A DNA stretch of 64,000 nt. Origin: Xestospongia muta (Eukaryota; Porifera; Demospongiae; Haplosclerida; Petrosiidae). How positions within the stretch are numbered: the stretch's first letter is position 1; every line of letters begins with the position of its first letter. Of the stretch, positions 35,540 to 48,000 are shown piece by piece. A program made the translations under genes and the position numbers. The stretch lies in assembly GCA_963693285.1 (NCBI GenBank), contig OY848918.1, forward strand, positions 18,170,047 to 18,234,046, given 5' to 3'. The notes under the pieces were generated by a model. It worked only from the letters and a program-made list of their open reading frames with translations. It was not told the DNA's origin and made no database searches.

Positions 35540-36135
35540 AGTGAAGTAGAAGCATTAGATTATGCTGCTGCAAATATGAAGCAAACAATTACTTTACCAC
35601 TTTCTAGATCACAATCATTTTTCAATTCTTATGGTTCCCAGTATCAATAACAATAATTGTTACCAATGACAACCTTAGCTCAAAAGTCATTTTCTGTCCA
35701 CCACATATTTGTATCAATTTTGAAAATTTTCAGTCACCAGAATTGGTAAGTTTAATTGTAAGCCAACCATTTTATATAATTATCAAATTAGGATGAATCA
35801 GATGCATCTTCTTCTGTGTTATATCAATCTATGGTTAGTAGTTTATTATTTTGTTCATATTGATCTTGTTTTTGTAGGTATAGTGGTCAACTATACTGAG
35901 CTATGTAAGCTGTTGTTTTCTGATATAACCTTTTTATTGATTATAATTGTGCTTCTTTAAGTATACAGAGTTTGGATTGTTCTAATGCAAAAACAGCTGC
36001 AAAGAATGATAGAGCAGTTTGTACAACTTTATAGACAAAATGGCATTTACAGAGATAACAACACTTCCTTGCTTGCAAGTACCAAATCAGACACAGACAC
36101 TAAAATGAAAATCAAGCATCATTTAACATAACATA
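35540..36135 (+). pseudogene. Unrecognised coding remnant, Ser/Gln-rich (left arm)
   Basis: Plus-strand traces read VEALDYAAANMKQTITLPLS, RSQSFFNSYGSQYQ, and after stops LAQKSFSVHHIF. Farther on, ATG 35,983 opens MQKQLQRMIEQFVQLYRQNG, continuing to DTDTK and a stop near 36,130. Possible small exons with AG/GT sites lie near 35,738 (SPEL) and 35,793 (DESDASSS). The right arm keeps both ends but lacks about 230 bases between them. No family is recognised; it could be a broken host gene or a transposon's second reading frame. Confidence 0.35.
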
Positions 36136-36990
36136 CTGATTACAGATGGTTGAATCTTGGGATTCTAAAAATCCTTGAAGTAAGGTACGGATGTCATCAC
36201 TATCACAATCATTCACACTTATCCATTTTTTAGGTTCTACTATCATGTAATGCACTGTTAGTTTATGTTTGGTCCACTTAATGTAATATATATCATGTGA
36301 GACAATATTGATGACACTCTACTTCAATCATTAGTACAAACAAGTAAGTACAAGTTAATTGATGACGTTAAAATGATTGTCATGTTATCATTCCTGTGTT
36401 GTATCATATGATTTTCACAGGACTGTCATATGATATCATACGCCATTTGATAATGTTATAATATTCAAAGTTCAGTATTATCTACTTGTTGTTTATGACA
36501 TTATATATTATACACATGTCATATCTGAGATATATTCTCTATTGACTGTCACATGATAATCACTTGATGTCATGTGACAAGTAATGGATAATGACATTTT
36601 ACATTGGAATATTTCTTATTAAGTACAAGTAATATTAGTTATTTATCATTGTCAATGTAACCACAGCTTTTCCACCAAATATGTAAAGTGTGTATGAGTA
36701 TCCTAAGATTGCTTTTGACCACATATTACTTATTATACTATAATAATATGTCCATTTCACATTCATTTAATGATGTAACACTTTAGTAGCGTAGCAGATA
36801 ACCTACAGAAATTCAAATCTCTACATAGTATTGGGTACAATTGATTGATACCTATAACCTCATAGCTTCTATTGACTCTCCAGACATAGTAAATATATTT
36901 CCTTACAGTTAGAGTAGTATTGTCAAAATATTCTTTGGATCTTTACAACTATAAATATCTCTAATTAGAACAAGACATATACTTATAGTG
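36136..36990. other. No gene recognised
   Basis: AT-rich sequence with several short ATGATATCAT-like palindromes. Mirrored at 41,065-41,925. Nothing coding is seen. Confidence 0.5.
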
Positions 36991-36991
36991 A

Positions 36992-37312
36992 CCAGGGGTT
37001 CATACAGGATTTGAACTTTGGGAGGGAAAATTCGGTGAATGCTCCTCCTATGTCTCATGCAGTATTGTACTATATATCCATGTTTTATTAAAACTAATAA
37101 AAACACGTCTACATAGTCACCTAGCTGATTCAAATCTTGAACATTTAATGAAGGATGCAATAGAAGGACCTCCATTAAAAGATGTTGACTTTATAGGCAT
37201 ATTGAACTTTGACTTAAATAATTATAAATAATAAATATATACAGAAATTTTTTGGGGGGGAAAGCATCCTTGGGGGATATCCCAGGGCTTCTCTCTCTGT
37301 ATGAACCCCTGG
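36992..37312. mobile_element. 321-bp TIR element, CCAGGGGTTCATACAG ends (left arm)
   Basis: Both ends carry the 16-bp inverted repeat CCAGGGGTTCATACAG, perhaps extended by ATAGT[G/C]A outside. The CAGGGG ends recall hAT elements, but a clear 8-bp target duplication is not seen. The copy in the right arm (40,742-41,062) has exactly the same length. An open frame inside is not called as a gene. Confidence 0.75.
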
Positions 37313-37651
37313 TGACTATGTATAGTATTATCTTAAAATATATACAGTGAATGCAGACCTACAATATATACAATTTAACATGAGTATACTGTATAGCAGG
37401 AAATTTCACATGGTGCAAATGTTCATATATTTCAAAAGCTTACTGTTAAGTGTACAAATTAAAAGCTGCAATTTTTATCTTGTGACAATGCTAGTTGTAA
37501 TCATTTACAATAGTGCTCTGTCAATACTTTAATTTTTAACCATTTTACATATGTAACGAAATGTTGCAGTATTATAATTACCACTATCAGATTCTATATT
37601 GCTAAAACATGTTTGAATACTTGTCTTTTCTGTTCACATTTATTTTAATTA

Positions 37652-38087
37652 CCATAATTAGCTTTTTTTCGTTATGAAATATTTTTGTTTCACCCTAGAT
37701 AAACAAAATATTTGCGAATCTAAAATTTCTATTTAATGAAGGTTTTTATGTAATGAAAAATTGGAATGACGAATATTTAGAATAACTGGTACATAAATAC
37801 CACATGTTTGTCTATTGAAGTCTTTGAGATATCACAGTTGAGTATTCGAAAATATTTCAAGAACTATTACGAACATCCCTGATGGCCTTATAGACATGGT
37901 ATCCCCTTATGCAACAGGTCTCTTCACTTCTTTATCCATTACTTGAGCCATTACAACACGTGGTCTCACCTTTATGTAAAAATTTCACTTTAGCAAAATA
38001 TTCATTTGCTTAGAGTAGGAGGAAAATTTAGTAACACGAAATATTTTGAAACAAATATTTTGATAACGAAATAAAAGCTAATTATGG
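37652..38087. mobile_element. 436-bp MITE with TA target site (left arm)
   Basis: The left end is CCATAATTAGCTTTTTTTCG. The right end, reversed, is CCATAATTAGCTTTTATTTC. The inverted repeat runs about 45 bases and TA flanks both sides. A/T-rich with no coding frame. It fits a Tc1/mariner-type MITE. The mirror copy is 39,974-40,401. Confidence 0.75.
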
Positions 38088-38635
38088 TATATTATACTGC
38101 AACAAATAGACATGATACACCACTTGTTGATGAATTTAACATAATATTTATAATTCTATGTAAAATGTAAAGATGTCAGTGATATGTATAATAATAATGG
38201 TGTTGTACAATATTGGGAGGTGGAACTAAAATATATTCATGTGTTATTGTAACTGGATATTTCATTATCTACTGATATTCATATATTGTGTACAATTTGT
38301 GGGTGGAACTGACATAGTATTCATAGACTATTGGAACTAACACTTACATGTATACTGTAGTATAGTAGGAATTAATTAAAAGAATAATCTTATTTGGTTA
38401 TTTGGAAAAAATTTATAAACTTTAATAAATTATATTTCAAATGCTATTAATAAATATTGTTAGACTCACTTTATCTTAACTACTAAACAGTTTAGATGTA
38501 ATTAAATGACCCATCTATCATCTAACAGAAGGTTGTACTGTCCATAATAGAATCTCCAAATGATTTGCTGAAGCATGTTAGCTAGGTAAAGAGCGTAATT
38601 TTATAATCGTTTGTGTTATTCTATCCATGACTTTG

Positions 38636-38878
<243 letters not shown>

Positions 38879-39078
38879 NNNNNNNNNNNNNNNNNNNNNN
38901 NNNNNNNNNNNNNNNNNNNNNNNNNNNNNNNNNNNNNNNNNNNNNNNNNNNNNNNNNNNNNNNNNNNNNNNNNNNNNNNNNNNNNNNNNNNNNNNNNNNN
39001 NNNNNNNNNNNNNNNNNNNNNNNNNNNNNNNNNNNNNNNNNNNNNNNNNNNNNNNNNNNNNNNNNNNNNNNNNNNNNN
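38879..39078. other. Assembly gap of exactly 200 N
   Basis: A run of 200 N. A fixed round length is typical of scaffold joins of unknown size, so sequence left and right of it is not shown to be contiguous. Confidence 0.95.
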
Positions 39079-39343
39079 AAATGAAAAGAGTTGGGGAGAG
39101 AGAGAAAGAGAGAATACAAAGTTATGGATAGAATAACATAAAAGAAATCTCATGACCAAATCAATTAGAATACACAATTTACAAGAATGACACTGTTACA
39201 TATAATAATTATACTATTAAAAGAAAGATCAGACTTTACCTTATATGCAGAATAGACAATGTTGTCCATGTAAACCACACCCACAACTTATAATACTGTC
39301 AGTCCAGCTCGTAATTAATGTCCTCTGTTTAGCATGACTCAAA

Positions 39344-39347
<4 letters not shown>
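39079..39347. other. Spacer with a second copy of the microsatellite flank
   Basis: A GA-rich start (39,090-39,112) is followed by ATACAAAGTTATGGATAGAA, a copy of the flank that follows the GA tract at 39,400. The remaining 170 bases have no match in the left arm within this window. No gene. Confidence 0.7.

Positions 39348-39399
<52 letters not shown>
39348..39399. repeat. GA microsatellite at the start of the right arm
   Basis: About 51 bases of (GA)n, followed by ATACAAAGTCATGGATAGAA, the reverse complement of the sequence that precedes the TC tract at 38,639. Confidence 0.95.
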
Positions 39400-39402
<3 letters not shown>

Positions 39403-39973
39403 CAAAGTCATGGATAGAATAACACAAACAAAATCACTTGACCCAAACAATTATAAGATTACACACATTATATAGCTAGCATGCGTCAGCAAAATCATTT
39501 GGAGAGTCTATTATGGACAGTACAACCTTTTGTTAGATGATAGATTGGGTCATTTAATTACATCTAAACTGTTTAGTAGTTAAGATAAAGTGAGTCTAAC
39601 AATATTTATTAATAGCATTTGAAATATATAATTTGTTAAAGTTTATAAAATTTTTCCAAATAACCAAATAAGATTGTTCTTTTAATTAATTCCTGCTATA
39701 CTACAGTATACATGTAAGTGTTAGTTCCAATAATCTATGAATACTATCTCAGTTCCACCCACAAATTGTACACAATATATGAATATCAGTAGATAATGAA
39801 ATATTGAGTTACAATAACAAATGAATATATTTTAGTTCCACCTCCCAATATTGTACAACACCATTATTATTATACATATCACTGACATCTTTACATTTTA
39901 CATAGAATTATAAATATTATGTTAAATTCATCAACAAGTGGTGTATCATGTCTATTTGTTGCAGTATAATATA

Positions 39974-40401
39974 CCATAATTAGCTTTTATTTTGTTATCA
40001 AAATATTTGTTTCAAAACATTTCGCGTTACTAAATTTTCCTCCTACTCTTAGTAAATGAAAGTTTTGCTAAAGTGAAATTTTTACATAAAGGCGAGACCA
40101 CATGTTGTAATGGCACAAGTAATGGATAAAGAGGTGAAGTGCCCTGTTGCATAAGGGGATACCATGTTTATAAGGCCATCAGGGATGGTTTGTAATAGTT
40201 CTTGAAATAATTTCAAATACTCAACTCTGATATCTCAATGTCTTCAATAGACAAACATGTGGCATTTATGTACCGGTTATTCTAAATATTCGTCATTCCA
40301 ATTTTTCATTACATAAAAAACTCCATTAAATAGAAATTTAGATTCGCAAATATTTTAGGGTGAAACAAAAATATTTCACAATGAAAAAAAGCTAATTATG
40401 G
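39974..40401. mobile_element. 428-bp MITE with TA target site (right arm)
   Basis: Mirror copy of 37,652-38,087, with ends CCATAATTAGC on both sides and TA flanks kept. It was present before the arms diverged. Confidence 0.75.
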
Positions 40402-40741
40402 TAATTAAAATAAATGTGAACAGAAAAGACAAGTATTCAAGCATGTTTTAGTTATATAGAATCTGATAGTGGTAATTTTGATGCTGCAACTTTTCATTAG
40501 ATATGTAAAATGGTTAAAAATTAAAGTATTGACAAAGCACTATTGTAAATGATTACAACTAGCATTGTTACAAGATAAAAATTGCAACTTTTAATCGGTA
40601 CACTTCCTTGTAAGCTTTAGATATATAATGAAGATTTGCACCATGTGAAATTTCCTGCTATACAGTATACTGATGTTAAATTGTATATATTGTAGGTCTG
40701 CATTCACTGTACATATTTAAGATAATACTATACATAGTACA

Positions 40742-41062
40742 CCAGGGGTTCATACAGAGAGGGAAGCCCTAGGATATCCCACCAAGGATGCTTTCCCCCC
40801 CAAGAATTTCTAAATATATTTATTATTTATAATTATTTAAGTCAAAGTTCAATATCCCTATAAAGTCAACATCTATTAATGGAGGTCCTTCTATTGCAAC
40901 CTTCATTAAATGTTCAAGATTTTAATCAGCTAGGTGACTATGTAGACGTGTTTTTATCAGTTTTAATAAAACATGCATATATAGTACAATACTGCATGGG
41001 ACATAGGAGGAGCATTGACCGAATTTTCCCTCCCAAAGTTAAAATCCTGTATGAACCCCTGG
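40742..41062. mobile_element. 321-bp TIR element (right arm)
   Basis: Mirror copy of 36,992-37,312, with the same CCAGGGGTTCATACAG ends and identical length. Confidence 0.75.
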
Positions 41063-41929
41063 TCACTATAAGTATATGTGTTGTTCTAATTATAGATATT
41101 TAGAGTTGTAAAAATCCAAAGACTATTTTGACAATACTACTCTTACTATAAGGAAATACATGTACTATGCCTGGAGAGTCAATAGAAGCTATGAGGTTAC
41201 AATTACCAATCAAATGTGCTCAATACTATGTAGAAATTGTAATTTCTGCAGGTTATCTGTTACTCTACTAAAGTCTTACATCATTACATGAATGTAAAAT
41301 GAACATGTTATTATAGTATAATATGTAACATGTGGTCCAATACAATGTTAGGTACTCATGCACGGTTTACATACTCAGTGGAAAAGCTGTGGTTTCATTG
41401 ATAATGACAAATAACTATCATTACTTGTACTTCTTAAGAAATACTCCAATGTAAAATGTCATCATACCATTATTGGTCACATAACGTCAAGCGATATCAT
41501 GTGAAAGTCAATAGACAATATATCTCAGATATGATATATGTATAATATATAAGGTCATAAACAACAATCAGATAATACTGGACTTTAATTATCATAACAT
41601 TATCACACGGCATATGATATCATGACAGTCTTGTGAAAATCATATGATACAACACAGGAATGATAACATGACAATCATTTTAATGTCATCAATTAACTTG
41701 TACTTACTTGTTTGTACTAAAGATTGAAGTAGAGTGTCATCAATATATTCTCACTTGATATATATTACGTTAAGTGGACCAAACATAAAACTAACAGTGC
41801 ATTACATGATAGTAAAACCTAAAAAATGGATAAGTGTGAATAGATTGTGATAAGGTTGACACCCAGACCCTACTTCAAGGGTTTTGAGAATCCCAAAATC
41901 CAACCATCTGTAATTAATATGTTATGTTA

Positions 41930-42300
41930 AATGATGCTGATTTTCATTTTAGTGTCTGTGTCTGATTTGGTACTTGCAAGCAGGGAAGTGTTGTTATCTC
42001 TGTAATTGCCATTTTGTCTATAAAGTTGTTCAAACTGCTCTATCATTCTTTGCAGCTGCTTCTGCATTATAATAATCGAAACTCTGTATACTTAAAGAAA
42101 ATTGATACAAATATGTGGTGGACAGAAAATGACTTTTGAGCTAAGGTTGTCATTGGAAACAATTAATGTGATTGATACTGGGAACCATAAGAATTGAAAA
42201 ATGATTGTGATCTAGAAAGTGGTAAAGTAATTGTTTGCATCATATTTGCAGCAGCATAATCTAATGCTTCTACTTCACTTCCAAAATGTGATCAACTGGA
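41930..42300 (-). pseudogene. Unrecognised coding remnant (right arm)
   Basis: Minus-strand mirror of 35,540-36,135. VEALDYAAANM, LPLSRSQSFFNSYGS and LAQKSFSVHHIF run, across a 230-base deletion, into MQKQLQRMIEQFEQLYRQNG and DTDTK. The frame of the last block is intact up to a stop. No family is recognised. Confidence 0.35.
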
Positions 42301-42839
42301 TCAGTTAACAAGGACTGAAGAATGACCACTAATTCCATTTACATATTTTAGCATGTCCTTGTTAAAAGAAGCTGTAGGATTTTCATAAACTTGATAAAAC
42401 ATAGTACAATTGTGTGGTTTTTATTATAATTTAAACCTTTTTAACACAGAACATGGTTCTTTCTTAAGAATAATTTGTTTTGAAAGGCACTTGGCAGTCT
42501 TTCTTTTCTCATCTATATTATAATACACCTACGTATAACATGTTGCACACATTTATTTGTGTTTATGGCTATAATTACTATGTAAATAAAATATTTTAAC
42601 TGACAAAACATCTATGCTTTATTGGTCCAATATCAGTTTATACAACAGTTATTAATAGACTAAGTAATTAACATATCTTGCAATGCTTTGAAGTGGAAAC
42701 TCACTTTATATATGCATTTATGTATATAATTATATTCAGCAAAACCATTTGTCTTTTCTTCAACAATACTGACCTGATCGTACGCATTATTAGAAGTATA
42801 TCAAGAAGCAATCACTTTCATTCCAACATCAACTTCTTT

Positions 42840-43010
42840 AAAAATTATTAAAGGACACCTCATCCATTTATATAACAGCTCCTCCCATAGAAGGGAATGC
42901 ACAGTTGTATGGTCCTAATAATGAAGGAATAAATTCTGGTATTCATGTAAATGAAAAAAATATAAACAATATTTACAAACCTTTATATGCCACTATTGAA
43001 GTGCTGAAAG
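42840..43010 (+). pseudogene. Unrecognised coding remnant (right arm)
   Basis: Plus-strand copy of 34,941-35,110: ITAPPIEGNAQLYGPNNEG, then INSGIHVN and NNIYK. A 2-base insertion before the ITAPP block shifts the frame relative to the left arm. Confidence 0.35.
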
Positions 43011-43299
43011 TCAACCACAGAGTGAATTAGATGTAACTTTACAAACTCACTGTATCACTAGAATACTTGATAATATTAATATTTACAGAGTGCATAGAAT
43101 TATAGGATTAGTCTCGAACAAATACAAACTTGCCAGCAATACTTTATAGTATCTTTGTTGATGATTGCAGCATGTCCACAAATATATATACCTATATAAT
43201 ATATACAGATGCCACGTGCCTGTGTAAGTGCAAAGTTTATTAATTACATTTGTGTGTCAGACGATTCTTTCGGTTGAGGTGACTCTGGTCGATCGTCTC

Positions 43300-44720
43300 A
43301 TGGAAGATTCCATTGAATCTGAAATAGGATTACTATCGAGAGATTCATCATAGTTGTTAGAAACATCAAGTCACTATGCAAGTGGATGTGATGCAGAGAT
43401 CGATCTTACAGCTGCCAGTGAAGAAGATATGAATGTTGAACTTGATTATTACAGCGACTCAAACAACTACTAAGTACATTAAATAGATTCAGTTGACACT
43501 TGTAGCACATACCACGCTGACGTAGAACAAGATTTTGATGAAGCAGAAATTGTAGATGAAATGTCTTACTTAAAACTTTTTTTAGGAAAATGCAAAAATT
43601 TCTATAAAGAAAGCTATATTATGTTAACTATTGTAAAGTGATGTCATTGTTATAATTTTATATAGGAATCATTTATTTATAATTGCATTAGATGACCTCC
43701 TGAAATTAATTTAAAGCTTACTGCTGAAACTCAACTTCTATTTAAGTCAGCTTTTACATTAAGGAGCTATCTGCCTAATGTTAGTTGAAGATCATGAATT
43801 ATCATGTCATGGAACAAAAATGAAGTAACTTTGTGCAAGATTTATGGGTAAGTATACCTCTAAACAAATATATACCATTTTGTTTATGTTATTATGACCT
43901 TCCTTTATTTTAGACAAAGACGTTTGTAGAATGTTGATGAAAAGACCAGCTAAATCTACTATACTTACAGACTTATATGATGGTGATACTAATGATACTA
44001 ATCTTGCAAATATTTTATTTACATTTAATAGTGATGGAGGTACTCTCTTCACTTCAAAAAAATTGGTATATAGCCATTGTATTTGGTAATAAAATGAATT
44101 ACCTTCAACAGTAAGTTTAAATTATATTTGTTATACCTTAATTATACATAAACTCTAGATTTTCATCAAAATATGTTCTTTTCTGTGTTGTTCGGTACAG
44201 TAAAGACAAACATAATATGCAGAGATTTCTAAAGCCACTTATTGATTTAAATAATTAATAATTTTTATCATCAAGGTATGTAGTATAATGGCTCATGTAA
44301 TAACATATCTATAGTCTAGATCATAGTCTAGATCTCACAGGTATTGTGGTGCAAGCATTAAAGAGTTCATTACAATATAGAACCATATTTCAAATTTGAA
44401 CTGTTGATCTACCAGCAAGAGCTATGGTATGTATTCATGTTGTATCTGTTTGGACAGGGGAAACAATACTGTCACAAGAAGTAAACTAGTAATGAATTGC
44501 GTGTTATTCTAACATATGATGGTGTTGCAATTGCCCTTACTAAAACTAGAGTTCCAGTATGTTTTTGTGTTATGACTGTTATTATTGATTGTTTTAATAT
44601 AGGATTTGGGATATAATGATATCATCATCCTTGCTCTGGGAACCATTGCAGGTTTTCTTTTGCTTTACGTTTGAATCTCTAAAGGGTGATTTAGAGAAAA
44701 TATATCATGGAACAAGAAAT
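43300..44720 (+). pseudogene. CACTA/EnSpm transposase remnant (right arm)
   Basis: From ATG 43,300, MEDSIESEIGLLSRDSS and a stop, then acidic stretches (AASEEDMNVELDYYSDS, DEAEIVDEMSYLKLF). Farther on are ALDDLLKLI, EDHELSCDGTKM, RPAKSTILTDLYDG and ANILFTFNSDGGTLF, then INELPS-like, KDKHNMQRFLKPLIDL and TVDLPARAM. A putative intron spans about 43,853-43,915. Several stops and frameshifts show it is dead. Same family and state as the left-arm copy. Confidence 0.7.
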
Positions 44721-45019
44721 ATTTGTGAACAGGTGATTTCTTGTATTTTAAAAAAACTTTTTTCATTTCGTCAATATATACTTACAGTCGACATTTAGCT
44801 TTTTAGTATCACAGTCATTACCTCTTTAAAAAATTGAATGTTATATGATAAGTCTGAAAGAATGATAAGTATGTACATTAGTTTTGGATTCTATGCATTC
44901 CAAATTGATATTGTGCTTATATCATTTTGCAGGGATAAAAGAGCATTTTAATAATATTCTTCAACAATATGGCGAATTGTATTTCAATGACACTATTGAC
45001 TTGGGTGTAGGTGTTATCT

Positions 45020-45064
45020 ATGGAAGTACAATCATTAAGTGAACCAGAATCTGCTCATTACAAG
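45020..45064 (+). CDS. Alternative first exon 1a (copy B)
   Basis: Fifteen codons, MEVQSLSEPESAHYK, from ATG 45,020 to GTAAAA, phase 0. One base differs from copy A (Glu for Ala at residue 2). Splices in frame to 46,358. Confidence 0.55.
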
Positions 45065-48000
45065 GTAAAAAATTAGCCACTGCTATATTTTTTGCTAAAG
45101 GAAATGTATTTGTCAATAATCATCTAATTTACTCTAGACATCTATCATTTATTCCTGTTTAAGAGGATTATACAGAAATACATCTTTATTAGGAATTTCA
45201 CGACTCCATTGTTATGTTACAAGACTTTACAATTTTCGTAGTTTATCTATATAAATATAGCATAAATCCTTATATTTGGTAACAATTGCTATTGTTATGA
45301 TGAAAATATTTAACTAATTTTTATTATGAAACACACAGACTTGGAAGTATTATTTTAATGCATAATTTACATTGCCTAGTGCACATTTTTTGTCAAGGTT
45401 CCAATTGTACATTTATCTATAGCACATATAATCTTCATAATACACACAATATCCATTATTATAAAGAAGTTGCAGTCAACACATTTACAACAATTAATCA
45501 ATTAACAACGGTAAATATAAACTAAGGATCTCCATAACTGTTCTCCTTCATTGTTCTAATAAGAAGTTCATGCTTTGAAATGAGTCAAATATTCTCGTAA
45601 ACACTAACAACATAATTACTGACTTTGTGGTCTATAATCCTTACATAACACGTTATCCTGGTAAAATAGCATTGACTATTATGTTTGTACCTTTAATATT
45701 GCAAGATAAACATTGTAAACCAGTTGACACAAGGTCAGTGTATAAACAAGAATAGAATGTATTAAAGAATATTATTAAGTCATTTCACCTGACTATAAAT
45801 TTAAAAAGGGAAACAATTTTTCAGACAATTTTTTATTATTAATATTTGCGAAAAGTTTCATTCCACAGACACTGTTGACAAAAGGAATGTATATATAGTG
45901 AGGGACATTTTGAGAGCAAGTTGACATCCAGAAATATTATAGCCATCATAGAATTTGATGAAATGTCATCAGCTTAATCCTAAAGCTATCTTTCAGCTGT
46001 GTTTAAAATATACCACTGAACGTTTTATTATTATTGTGTAATTAGTTAACAGAGAGATTAAACTAAAGTTATTTTAATTAGGTTATAATTGATTTAGTTA
46101 TCAGACCTTCCTCGTTAGAAAAAGTGAACAGCTAAGGACATACACATTTCAAAATGTTTCAGGAAGAACTAGTAAGTCTATAATCTTTCTATTACTATGT
46201 CATTATCCCTATATATCACTGTGATACTAACTAAACTCCCATAACAGTGTTATTGTATAGACAGAATATCTTTCTAAAAGATGGTCTTTTGGTTATAAGG
46301 GCTGTTCTATATACTCACTATACTACACTGCATGATAAATGTCTGTCTTTATAACAGAATCTACAACTGCTCTGGGCAGCTGAAGATGGAAACATTGAAG
46401 GAGTCAAATCTGCTATTGAGAAAAATGCTGATGTAAATTATTGTCGACCATTCTCAGTAAGTTATTAAGTATATATCTCAACAGTAAAGCCTATTTTTCA
46501 TATACAGTGTGTTTCTATTAATAAGATTATAACATCCAATAATTTTCACATCAAAACAAACTGTATCATTATTATAGTGTGACTTAGTTGAGCTATAATG
46601 CATGGGATGCTCTGAATTTAGTAACACAAATTCTTGTGTCTTTTTAATCGATTATATTGAATTTTTACTTTTTCTGTCTTCTCTTATTATAAAGTCCTGA
46701 TATTAGTGACATGTTGTGTACATTTGTTGATCTAATAACAATGTTACTGCATAATTCTAAAAGAGCCAGTTCATATTTATCATATAACGCAAACATTTCA
46801 AGAACAATAATATTATGAATATGCTTTTAATGTGACATTTGTAAAATACATTTTCTGGATTTATTACAAGAGTTTATAACACACACACATTCATTTACTC
46901 CCTGTTGTCATGAATTTACAAAAATGCTGATAAAGCTCTAATAAACATAGTTTGTTAAAACACCAAACAGAAACCTTGATTATGATTATATCAACAAGTT
47001 GTTTGCATAGCTAACTATGGTCCATTTTTATATAGTGACCTTTGGTTTGATGTGTTCCAACATTCCAACATTTGATAACCAACATTGTAATTTTATGTTT
47101 ATACACTCATAAATAGTGTAGTCAGCAATGTCACTAACATAATAGACTTATGTAAAACTTTTTGTGAATTAAATTAACAATTGTATTAGATTCAACAAAT
47201 AAGGATAAAATTTTAATACATCAAATATTTATAATGCTGTATCATATTATGGTCTATATTTAATAGTAGAGCATGTATAGTCACATGTCTCCCATATCAT
47301 GTTAGGCTCATATCTTAATGACTGTTGTAATGTGTATTGGTTGTGGTGATATCTTTGAAATAAGAGAACAGACCCATATTTGATTAACTAGGACTGCCTC
47401 ATATGATATTTAGAACAGAGTTATGATTGGTAACAAATGATACCAGCCATATCTTTAGACATTCATAATTCAATATAGTAAATGTATTACACTACAATTT
47501 TAGACACTTATATATTATTACAGCATGCCCTAAAATTTGCACATACAATTAATTGTAGCATTAGTGAGATTGTGGTAACATGTAGGAAATTACAAGTTTG
47601 TTAAATATTCTTCACTCGCCAAAAAGTTTCCTTCCAATGTTTTAATTAAAGGCATGGCTATAGGTAGGAAAAATCATTTGACAAATTTATTTTGTCAACA
47701 TTTATTTTGATATTTAAAATTGTTATGATCTCTCCAAGATTACCTCTTACAAGTGTTGCTGTGAACATTTCTATGATAATAATATTCATGACCTACTAAT
47801 TATTCAATTAAGATAATTATGACAATGAATGAGATTAAGTTTTTAAATTATGACAATGAATGATGTTAGGTAATTTTTTTAAGAAGGATGACCTTTTATA
47901 TTCAGAGGTTATACCAGTATATTGTATATTTTATGATTACTAGCAAAAAAGGAAAAAAAGCAATTCAATCATATTTAGAGACTAAAAATATATTGGTATA

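Noticed and set aside
36909..37175. 88-codon frame, with a partner at 40,879-41,103
   Set aside because: Both lie largely inside the 321-bp TIR element. Similarity between them follows from the mirrored element, not from coding selection.
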